Translations under genes and position numbers: made by a program
Source: Mesaphorura yosii
Lineage: Eukaryota; Arthropoda; Collembola; Poduromorpha; Tullbergiidae
Direction of reading: 5' to 3'
Assembly: GCA_009869945.1 (NCBI GenBank)
Contig: WIXG01000055.1
Span: 124,001 to 188,000, forward strand
Length of the DNA: 64,000 nucleotides
Shown here: piece after piece, positions 45,001 to 57,000 of the stretch
Numbering within the stretch: the stretch's first letter is position 1
How the letters are laid out: each line of letters starts with the position of its first letter
Notes under the pieces: generated by a model
Told to the model about the DNA's origin: nothing
Seen by the model: the letters and a program-made list of their open reading frames with translations, nothing else
The model's database searches: none

Positions 45001-48000
45001 AGGATTTTCCTTCTTCCTCCTCTTTGCTTTCTTGAGGTGTGGTCGGAACCTCTTCGGTCGTGTCTTCAGAACTCTCAATGTCAACAGTTCCAGTCGGCTG
45101 TACTGTTGTGAATTCTTCCGTCTTGGATGGGTTGATGATGACTCTGCTCGTGCTTTCCAGGATTTGTGCGTACTGGTTCTCAATAATCGTTCCCAGCACA
45201 CTTGTCGTGTAGAATGTGGTGGTCTTGTCGTTCTCAACGGCTGATCCGTCGGTCACACGCAGAATGCCCGTTTTGAACTGATTTTGGTCGGTGTACTCCG
45301 AGTTAACTTGCACGGTGGTCGTACTTTGAACGATTTGAGCGTACGTGTTGTCAATCACAGTTCCATACGTCTTTGTGGTAAAGAATGTGATTGTGTTGTT
45401 GTTTTCACCTTCAAGAACCTTGCCTTCGTCGGAACTTATGAGTCCCGTGGACTTGAGGACAGCATCGGGCAAGTAGTTGGTTTCCATTCCCACAGAAATT
45501 GATTGCGAGGCTGCAGTCGGTGCGATGATGATTTTTGACGTACTTTCGAGAACTTGAGCGTAAATTCCGTCAATGAAGGTGCCTGGAAAAGGCAGCACAC
45601 GAGAATTAGCATGACTGATGGCGTCGGAAATTTCGGAACTGATCGGAATGCTTACCAAACACGTCGGTTGAGAAGACAGTCGTTGTTGCTCCGTCCACTT
45701 CCGAGTTGACAACAGTCGAGAGCAAGCCGACTGGCAAGTCATAATCGTGGTCTTCCAGCGCAGGAGTTGTGCTGTCAACGAGCTGCTGCTCGATCGGTGC
45801 TGAGCCAATGGCTCGTGGAGTCTGGTCATCTGCTACCTCGGAAGCAGGCCCCAAGTCGGCCACTTGCGTGGGTTCGATTGTTCCCGTCACCAAATTCGTA
45901 ACTGTCTCGAATCTGCTATTGACGATTGTGTCGTCCCCAATGTAAGACGTCGTATAATATCTGAAGTTATTTTAACATAAAACGAATTGTACAACGGTTC
46001 CATTCACTGTTTCAAAGTTGTAGGTAGTTTGTCTAGCTTACGTGTAAGTGGTAAAGTAAGTTGTCAGCTCAACTTCGGCAAATATTTCGCTCGGTTCCAC
46101 GTCGGCGACGAGGTCCTTGTTTTGCTTTCCTTCTCGACCCGTCTTTGCAGGCGAGGCTGACACGGCAGTCGTCGTCGGCTCACTCAGTGCTTCGTAAGTG
46201 GAAGTTTTGGTTGGAGCCACATCGTCGATGCCTGGAGTCACAACGTTGGACACGGTCTCTTCACGACTGGTCACGACAGGAGTCTTGTCCTTGAACGAAG
46301 TTGTCCTGCAATGTTAAAAAATGTATTTGTGTTCATGGAGAAAGGAAAATTCAGACTTGTGAGAAAAAGCACGTTTGTAAGTATTGTGACTGTACTTACC
46401 AGTACGTATAAGTCGTGAAATACGTGATCGGGTAAACGGGCAGTACTGGCTGGTCCGTGGCTGAGGAATCCGGATCCTGCACGGCTTCACTGGCAACATT
46501 TGTGACAGTCTCCAAGCGACTGGATACGGTGGACGTTCCGTGCTTATAGAAAGCTGAAAATAACACGGAAGCAAAAACTTACGCTGAGCATCAAAACTTT
46601 TGTGGGTTAATGGCTTACTCGTGAAAAATGTAAACGTCGTGAAGTACGTCTTCAGCGCTGGCGTGGCCTGGACAATCTCATTCTCGTCCACTTCCTCGTC
46701 GCTGCTCTTATCCTCATCGTCAAATTGCTCGTGTTCGTTGTACACGGACTTTTCAGTCGTTCCCTCAGATCCTTCGAGCTCGAAGCCGGTTGTGGCAGTC
46801 TCCTCAGCAGTTGCCTGACTCGTTTCACTCAGGTGGCTTCCAACTTCATTCAAGTCATCGTCAGACGCCTCGAGTGGTGTCTTGGATGCTGTGGCAGCAG
46901 TACGCCCAGCAATCTTGGTTGGCTCAACAGCTGGCAAGACCGCCGACTCAGGCTTCTTGACGAGGCCAGAGCGGATTGTCGACCCAGCCGCCACCACATT
47001 TGTGTACGTGTCGAGAGAGCTCTTGTGGTACGTGGTCCCGTCCTTGAATATGGAGCTGAGGTACGTGTAGGTTGTGTAGAAAGTCGTTTCGCCAACGTGG
47101 TGCTTTGGTGGTTCGTCGCCATCAGCCATGGATGCAGTTGCAGTGGGCTCAATTTGGTCAGTGGTGGCTGGCGAAGGAGCGATTGTGTTGTAGACGGTGG
47201 ACCGAGTCACCGTCGGTACGATGTTTGTGATGACTTCCGTTCTGGTCTTGGTCGAAGCGTCAATTCCGTTGAAAAGTGTTGTGAAGTACGTCAAACTCGT
47301 GTAAAATGTCTTCAGGATCGTTTGCTCTACAACTGACGACGGGATGAGGGTTGAGCTCTGCTCTGGCTCGACGATCGCGACGGAGGAGGATGGCGTAGCC
47401 GCAGTCGCAACAGAGGATTTGGACCTGTCTGCGAAGAGTGGCGATCGTGGCAGTGTTGAGTAGGAGGAAGAAGGTCTAAACTTCTTGCTGGCCGTGAACT
47501 TGCCAGACTGCGAACTTCGACTTGGAGACGCGTACGATTTAGACTTGCTCGGTTCAATCGACGAGAATGGTTGCACGGAGCTTGTCGGAATAATTTCCGA
47601 GCTCGAAGGCTGGTCTGAAAGTAAGGTGGTTAGAGTGACCACATTGCTGACGACCTCCTCGCGTGAAGCCAGGCTGGTTGTTTGCCCGGTAAAGAAAGTT
47701 GTCACCTGAAATCAGATGGATTGTTAGAAAATAAGAAAAGGACTACAGTTTGTTCTCAGAGCCTGAACTTACGTATGTGTACGTGGTGAAGAATGTTTTG
47801 TAGATGAGCTGAGTGCTTGTTGGCGAAATGTGCTCCTCGCCAATCGATTTAAGTTCGTCCTCCTCTTCATCATCCTCAACAGCGGTGGCAGTGGCCGACG
47901 TTTCAACTGGCTTCGCTGCGACTGTGGACGTTGGGAGGATGTTGCTGAACGTCTTCTTCACGAATCCGACCGCAGTCGACGTGATTTCACGTGAAATGAC

Positions 48001-51000
48001 GCTCGTCACGGTCTCCTCATTCTCTGTCGGGATGAAGAAGGTCGTGTAGTACGTGTACGTGCGGTAGACTGTCGTCGGAAGGGTTCTGGTAACAAAGATC
48101 GTTTGTTCCTCTTCGTCCGCCGCAGGCGACGCAGACACCCTGTCCTTGTCAGCGACGTCGGAAATAATTTGTCCCTTCACCGGGCGATTTCCGCCAACTT
48201 TCCTGCCTTCAATTTCGTTCTGCGATTCATTATCCACATTGTCAGCAGATTTTGGAGTTGTGGTTCTGGACTCCGAGTCTTCGATTAGTGGTGTGGTTGA
48301 GTCCGAGTTGCTCGACTCCACATTGGCACTCACGATGCTTTCGGTGGTGGTCACGCTGACTTCTGCCCGGTCGTAGTTGGCCGGGGTCGTGCTGGACTCT
48401 TCGTCACTGGACTCCGTGGTCGTTGTGACTTCGTAACTGAAGACTGCAGGTTTCGCGGTTGACGAAGACCCGGAAGAGAATTTGGCAACTGGCGTTGGTT
48501 TGATTTTAGAGTACGTGGGTGATGGTGGAGTGAAAATCGATCCAGCTGCTGATGGAGACACCGCTTCCGAACCCTCCACCGTTTTGCTTGGAATCAAGAA
48601 GAACACCGTTGATGTGCTTTTGATTATCTGTGCGTAGCTCGTGTCGATGTACGTGCCGAAAATCAGGCTTGTAAACAAGGTCGTGGTGCTATCCCGCACA
48701 ATTGAGCCTCCGATGGACGTCACCAGCCCGGTCGGATTCACTTTGTCCGTTTGGTAGATGGCAGTCGTGGCTGTTGTTAAGTGACCATTTTTCGAAACGA
48801 CGGGTGAGGTCAAAAGGGGAGCAGTGGAGGACGTGGCTGTTGGGGAGACGACTCCACTCACGCTTGCATCGGACACGGTCTTCAGCAGCAACTTCGGAGT
48901 GTATTTTGGTCTCGGAGAGAAGAGCGAGCTGCGCTTGTCAGAAGGACTCTGACTGCTACTGCCTGGCGGAATCGGCGTCGCTTCAACGGAGAATGAGGGA
49001 GTCGCAGATGGGTTGATGTCGCCAATAAGACGCGTCTGAACTCCGCTCTGTTGCTGAAGGATCTTGGAGTTGCGGTGGTCAAGATTCGTGAAAATTGTCT
49101 GCCTTCCAGAGTATACAATCGTTGTTTCACTGCCCACCGACGCCGGTTTAATCTCTTCGGATGCTGACACAGCTGATCCGAAGGTTGAGCTGCCGAGGTA
49201 CTTTGGAGTGAAGTCTTTCTTTGGAGCACGACGACTCGAGTTCTCTTTCCCTGCGCTCTTTTCCTTCGCTGGCGGAGCGGTCGTGCCCACTGCGTCATCA
49301 GCGTCACTGCGTTCTGTCGTGGTGCTGGTCACTCGTGTGGTCGTGGGGACGTTGTTCGTGGTGTATTGAACCGTGGGCTGAATGGAAGTTGAAGACGGTG
49401 AGATTGTCTTGCTGGTAGCCAAGTCCTCAATCATTCTTGTTCTGGGCATGAATACAATCACCGTGTTTCCGACCGTCGTCGTGAAGTCAGCGAATCCGAC
49501 GTACGTCACCGTCGCGTGGCCAGTCGAGGCTGCGCTTTGCAGGTCGAGAGAGTCAACTTCATTCCCTGCTTCGATGCTGGAGCCCGTAGCTCGCCCGTTT
49601 GACGACTTAGGGTTCCTGAAGGAGCCTGGCTGGCCCTTTTGAGTGCGTGGTCCAGTGCCTGGCACATTGTAGTAGGAATTGACCTTGTTATTGTTGCTGT
49701 TGTTGTTGTTCGCCATCGCTGCGGAGGCCGGGCGTTGAAAGACGGGCACACTTTTGCGTGATGAACTCGAAGAACTGGACGATGAAACTGACTCTCCTCC
49801 CTTGGGCACCAGTTTCACTTGGGCACTCTGGGTCGGGGCCGACGCCATGTCTTCCTGGTTCGGGTCGTATTGCCCAACTGTGAACGTTGGCAACGTCAAA
49901 GCCTCAGCCTTGCTTGGCTTCGGGAGTCCGGATGAAGCAGGGAATTTTCTGCCGGTTGGAACTTCATTCTCAACGTTGACAGCAGATGATCCCTTTGCTT
50001 TTGATGACGAAGACGAAGAGAAAGACTTGGTCTTCTTGGAACCTGCAGTCAGCGACGCGGCAGTCGGGTCCTTTTCCAGCGTGAGTGTAATCGCGTCAAT
50101 CTTCGGTCCAATGATTGGAGTCTGTTTCGTGGCTCCGTCAACTGAGATGAACTCACTGCTGTAGGGCAGATCGGACTCTGAAGATTCAATCTCAATCATG
50201 ACGCCTTCCATGACTTCTCCGTCGATTGAGCTATCGACCGTAGCCCGGTTGTTGGTTGCTGGCACAATAACTTTGAGGTTCTTCGACATGTCGACGATCA
50301 CGCTGTTCTTCTGCGGCCCGTTCTCGACGATGATGGTTTGCTGTGGCTGCGGAGTTCCTGCGATGGTCGCAGACGGAGACAGGACCGTGTTGCCAAAGAA
50401 GAACAGGAAGGTCTTCGAGTTCTGGACGTACGTGCCCGTAAACACGTTGTAGGTCGTCTCGTCACCACCGACTGGATTCGTGTGCACAAAGTTTCCGTGG
50501 GTGCCCGTCACTCGAACCTCATTCTCCTTCACGTTGTTTAGCCGCAGAGCGCGAAGACGGTTTTCGTTCTCATCCTCGACGAGTCCGAGTTCGGCGACAA
50601 TGTCGGCACCGCCATTGCTGCTCTTTTTTGTGATGAAGTTCCCACTCAGCTCTTGCGGCAGGAAGGGATGTGCAGTTGGCTCCGGTTGCGACACGGACTT
50701 AGCTGGCACGATCGGTGCAATGATGACGGTTTCTAGCTTGCCATTGTTCACGACTTGGAGCGTGGTTCTGAACGATTCTTCGGTCAACACGGGAGTGGCG
50801 TAAATGAGCCCAGCGTCGGAGGCAGTGGCCAGTTGAAGTGAAGGTGGTTTGGTGCCGTCAATGGCGTCGGTGTACCAGGGCGGGTAGTGGACGTTGGAGT
50901 AGCTGGACACGACCTGGGCGTACGTGCCGTCGATGTACGTGCGATAAAAGTCGGTCGTGATCGCCGTGGTGGCGTAGCCGTGCACTTCGGTCGAGACGGT

Positions 51001-54000
51001 GGACGCAATGAACCCCGTTGGTCGGATCATCATGTGCTCTCCGTTGGGAAGGTCGGTTGGCACGGCGTGGTAGATTCTGGAGCTGGTCGTCTGAATACGT
51101 GCGTACGTGTTCTTGATGTAGGTCGCCAGCAGCTTCGTGATATACTCCGTCGTTGTGCCCGACGTGATGAAGGCCCCCATAGTTGTTGTGAGGAGTCCAA
51201 CGGGACGAGTCTGCAGCTGACCACGACCATCTTCGTAGAAGGTCGTCGTAGCTCCATTGATAACCACTTTTTTCAGTTCTGGATTTTGTCGGAAGACAAA
51301 AGGATAGAGACAGAGAAGAAAAGGAAGACAATAATTGCATTAGTGACTGACTGTAAACTTGATGGAAATTAAACGAATTGGGTTTAAAGAAGTGCAATCG
51401 AACTCGAAGGGTAAGTTTAGGTTAATTAAGAGTGTGGAAGGAGCGAATTCCGATTTTATTGTGTATCTGTGGTTGTCACGCTGAAAGTCATTTGCGAAGG
51501 TTCAAAATCGTACAAAGAGAAGGATGGAAAATGCCATACGCACAACTGAAGCTAAGAGTACAGAGATGAGAAGAAGATAAGATAAGGTTGACTTGACATG
51601 GTGAAGTATGGACGGTGAAAGTAGCGAGGCAGAATGGCAGTGACAGCAAGAAGACAAGTTATCATGCTCAGAGTACAATAAATTACATGCAGAAATGTGT
51701 GCGTTTTCGTAGTTACATCTGTAATTCGGAAGCCAACTCCAAAGTCCGATGGCTGTATGTAAAGAAAGTGCATGCTTATTACGAAAAGATGAAGAATTGA
51801 CAATTAAATTGTCCACTACGTTGCTGTTCGAAAAACAAAGGAAAAGAGAAAATCCCTCGGATAGACAAGACACAAGAAGGTAACGTGTGTAATTGGGCAA
51901 GTGTGCAATTATGGAGTGAATTGTTTCAGGAGCTGCGTCAGCGCACGACGAGTAATTATTTCTCCTTTTAGTCACTCAATTATTGCAATGACATCTTTCA
52001 AATTGCAGCCTCATCGTCTAATATATAATAGCGGCATAATTACACCAAAGGTGCGGCGTAACTCGTAACGTAAAACGTAACTGGCTAAGCTTTTGTTTTT
52101 TTGTTTCGCTTTTGTGAGTGTGAAAGTTTTGACCATCGCGAGACGCGCCTCCAAAATTGCAATTGCGACTTCTGGCAGAGTTACGAAACGGCAAAAGCGA
52201 ATGGATAATGCAATAATCTTCTTCAGTTCCTCTTCACCGTCGGGTCGTCAATACCAAACTGAGTATGCTTGTCAGCGTGCCATCATCGGCTAATCCGCAG
52301 TAGGAAGTGCAGGCGAATCGGCATGCGAAATTGTGTAACACTCACACAGTGACCAAATTTGTTCATGCTCGGCTCGCGGATTATCGTCGAAATATTGCTA
52401 TTGCGCTTCCATTTGCATTTTGGAAGTAGGCGCAGGCCGCTCTAAGTGCAAATGCAAATTCTTGAGAGAAAAACAAGTTTCAATGCAAGAGCCCAAATGG
52501 CAAAATGGGTAAATCGTAATTTTTTTCTGCAACTCTTCTTCCTTTCGTCTCCACCCTCGACGGCTTTGGCACGACAGGCTCGAATGATGAATGACGAATC
52601 TCTTGAAAAAGTGAGGAATGCCATGCCATGCCATTCTCATTACAAAGAGCATTAGCATTATGATACGACTGACTGGCAGTGGCAGCAATGGTCAAGCACG
52701 GTACGGCTCGATAACAACAGCAGCAGCGTGAGCATTTATTGTTGCAACTTTCACGAAATTCCGCTTAAAACAAATAGACCAACCATCCTTCAGTGCTTTG
52801 CGTGCGTGCGTGCGTTCAAGATTCATTGACCATTGAGTCGCAAATCGAAAATTGAAGTCGATCGTGCATCGCATGCAAGTCTGCCGCCTGCTTCTGCTTG
52901 GCCTAATAACATGCAAATGCGGACGGACACTCAAACACGTGAACTTTGTGTTGCACTTTCCATGTCAAAGTTCAAGAAACTAAATCGCTCCACTCCCTCC
53001 GGACACAAACGTGCACGCTGCCTCAAAGTACTAGCAGACTTCGATTTGCGAGCATGTGTTTTGTGCTTTCTATTCTTCACACAATACACGAGGCTCTTGA
53101 GAAAAAGTGCAATAATTATTCCAATCTGTACGAGGCAACAATAACTAATTATATTAATACGTATTTGTAGCACCACACATTGTTGTACGTGTACAACGAC
53201 TCATATGAAAGTCTCAATGGCCAAGTTATGGAAATTATCACTTTGTATGAGCGAATTGAATGCATAACACATAATTGCACGTTACTCGCCCAGAATTTGT
53301 TGCCAATTGCCATTTGTTTGCTGTGCCTTGCCTTGTCTTGCGCACAAACTGCACTGGGCACGTACGCGATTTATTACATTGCAACTTTTACGAGTTTAAG
53401 GAGATAGTAATAGGAGATAAGTATTGAATTTCAATATTTCAATGGCCCGAGATCAGAGCAGAAAAGTTTCTACGCGCGTAATTCCACTTGGAAAGGCGTC
53501 AAGACGATTTTCTATGTACTAAACCGATTAATTACTACGTATCACTGAATTATTGTGTCGAGTACGTGCGCATTTCAATTTGCAGGTACTTAACATGGGA
53601 AAGAGAAAAGAGAGTTGTTGATAATTTTGCGCAAAACATGTGAAAGAATAATATTTCATGTTTGAGAACAATGCAGGCATTATCGCCGATGCACGAGAGT
53701 TCATTACATTATTCAGTCTCAGTTTTCCAATGACTCTTCCAATAAATCCACTTGCTTCGTCGCGGCAAGAAGTAAATAAAAGAAAACTTTCAAATCCACG
53801 TAATTCTCGAGCACAAAGCTCGTAATTTTTAATGAATGGACTCGATGAAAGTTTCGAGATGTCTTTTTTGCAATCCATTTACTCTTCTGCTTTGTGACGA
53901 CGACGCGACGAGGCGATTCAATGGAATTTCGGTGAGCACACACAGCACAAAAGCCGATGCTTAATTATGTTTCTGAGCACCCAAAGCAGAAGTAGCAACA

Positions 54001-57000
54001 CGGTTTATTAAAAACAAAGATTAAGAAATATGAACATTGTACGAGAACGTGAACAAGTCGCGGCAGAGTCGAGTCGATTCGAATATTAGCATGAATTGAG
54101 GTCAGGCGTCGTGAAAAGGAAGAGTGATCAGCAGAGGAGATGAGATGATGATTTTGAACAAGCAGAGATTAATGCACGGTTTGCTTGCTACTTGTCAAAG
54201 GAAAGGCAATAAATAATCGCCCTTAAAACCAAATTTGAATTCATGAACTCTGCTAACTGCATGATGAATTCCTGCCTGGTCTGCAGTCTGCGGTCAATAA
54301 TTACACTCGAACGTGTGAAACGCGAAACTCAAGCCTTTGACGCGTCGAGTAGGAAGAAGAATGGTAAACGAACTTATAAATCAACATTAATTTTGTACAG
54401 CAGCTCAGGTGCACTCGACCATGTTCAAACTCCCACGATTTCTCATTTGCACTGTCTAAACCCTGTCGCGGTGGTCACAGAAAAATGCTGCTTATTCGCA
54501 TTCTTTATTTCCGAATTGAGAATGCTAATTCTGGGATTGCTGTCTTCGAGATACCACAAACCACTTGGAAGCATTTATCCAAATGTAATGTTTGTCCACC
54601 AAATCTCAAGATTTGACGGGAAACTTGATTAGGGTGAATTAAGAGCTTGCCTTGAGCCAAGTAACAACCTCTTACATGTATAAATGTTTTTCCAGCTTGA
54701 CGGCCTATTTTACACGAATGTGTAAAAGTATTTACATCCTTAACTCTGCAGGCAGATGCAATCATGATAATGGTCAAGAAGTTGAAAACCTGAAGAGTGG
54801 AGTGTGCCAAGCACAAAAAGGTCAGAGTTTATAAATTATTCAGGAAAGTTCTCGCCTCGTAGCGTAGCGTCATTGTGAGAATTGGGTAAAAAGGAAATGT
54901 GGCTTGCTTTTTCCTGATTGACGAGTTTATAATCATTTTATGAGGCATCATTTCGCATGCGTAAATACACATGCATATGCAATGCATACAGCTTAAGTAT
55001 TGTTTAGGTTTGTGCGCTACGCAAATAAGTGTGCCCCAATTAAGAATATGAATACAGTGTATTGTCGCTGACCAGCGCATCACTGCACTATCCTGACTTC
55101 AATTATAATTACACATGGTCTGGCCATGTTGTGGTGCATGTAATTGCGCGAAATGTGAATTGCAGACGGATGAATGCGCGACTTTAATATATAGCGACGA
55201 GAGCAACTTTTGACCATCGATTCGGTCATCGTCGTTGGCTCGTCATTGTCAATCCGACACCCAAATGTGCCTCGTGTCTCCAATTCCATTCAACTCTACT
55301 TTCAATTTGTCCTTAATTTATTACTTTGGCTCACCTACATTCATTCGCATCAATGAACGAAACAATTTCTTACAAAGGCATCCCATCAGTCAGCCATCAT
55401 AATGTATGCTATGATAATAATGCAGATTGGAGGTGGAAGTGTGCGATGCCAAAATTCACTTGCCCCTGCTATTGTTATGCAGGCAGTCCGCACGAATTGC
55501 AACTTTTTGTAGAAAAATGCAACCCACAAATGGTAAATTAGTAAATGACAAGATCATGATGATCATGAAGCTAAAGCGGTTAAAGGTACACAACAAAAAT
55601 TACAATGTTTCATTGTCACCCCAGTGTCGCTCACAAGCGATGCGTATTCAATGAGTTGGCCCGCATTTCCATTCATTAGGCGCGTTATTTATGTTTTGTA
55701 GTCAAATTATCAACTTTTCCTTTCAGACTGCGCGAACGCTCGTGGACAGACATTCGTCTTCGTAACTCTGCCCATTCAGAATGTGAAAATAGAAACGCGG
55801 AATGGACAACTAAATGACATTGAGGAAGATACTTTTACCAAATTAGCAAATGACAAATTATCACAATTCAGTTTGGAAGGCGCTTGCATGGCAGATATTT
55901 CACACTCACAAAGCCCCATTCTTTGCTCGATTCCCTAGCCTGCTGCACTTGAATTTAAATTTATGCAAATTGCTTACGCGTTGTTCGATTGCTTTCTCTC
56001 AATCGCGAATTGCAATGACGATTGCATTCGAGCGCAGAAAGTGAGCGCAGCGCATGATTGACGCTCGTTCGAAACTGAATCTGGTCTGATACTCACCTGA
56101 TAAAGCGGCCCGCTTGAATCTGATGTTCTCAGACGTCGTATTCTTGATTGCACATTTCGATGGATCCCATTGACCTAGAAATGAGCAGAGAAGAAATTCA
56201 GGATGAGAAAAATAGAAAAGGAGATGCATACGATGATGGAGTTTTTGCTAGCAATACGGCGATGACGATAATGATCTTCGCCACATTGTAATGAGGATGT
56301 CTGCCGGTTGCAGCTGCACAATGCACATTGGAGAGTCAGCGATCATCAATAACAAAAGCAGAGTAAATGAGACGTGAAGCCCAAAGCAAAAATCGCTATC
56401 CGCGAACAAATTACTATTTTTAACATGTGCCTGCTTGAATCGCGATTTTGCAGCAGTGCGTGCGTGAATACAGCGTACCTGCGTTACGCTGCGACCGAGA
56501 CACACATTCAGCAATTCCTTGACCGTCCTTTGTCAGAACGGGCAAGACAAACAATACAGGAAAATGCGAAATGCGCTATGGGCTTGCTTGCATTGCAACA
56601 AATTGCATTGATCTTGATGATATTGATCAACAGCAGATGCAGAATCGAATTCAAGCAACTCAGAGCCGTGCCATGATGATAATGACAGGAAAGAAAGTTG
56701 AATTAGAATAGAAAATCGAAAATCAGGCTTGCAGGCGAATAGAGAATTTTTAAGACCAAATCATGGGCCAATTCCTCATTACTTGGCACGCAGTATGGGA
56801 TTTTTTTTACCAAACTTAGGGCGTTAAACCAATTTCGAGCTTCTGGAATCTTGAATGTTTTGATGGCGATTGATTAATACGGAAATTGATCCCATTAATT
56901 AATGCATTGGCAATTGACAGGTTGTGGCTGGCGTGGTCGGCTCTTGTTTTAAGCACAGACTAATTAATTGGATCCTAAAGCAAAGCGAATGTGAAGGCCA

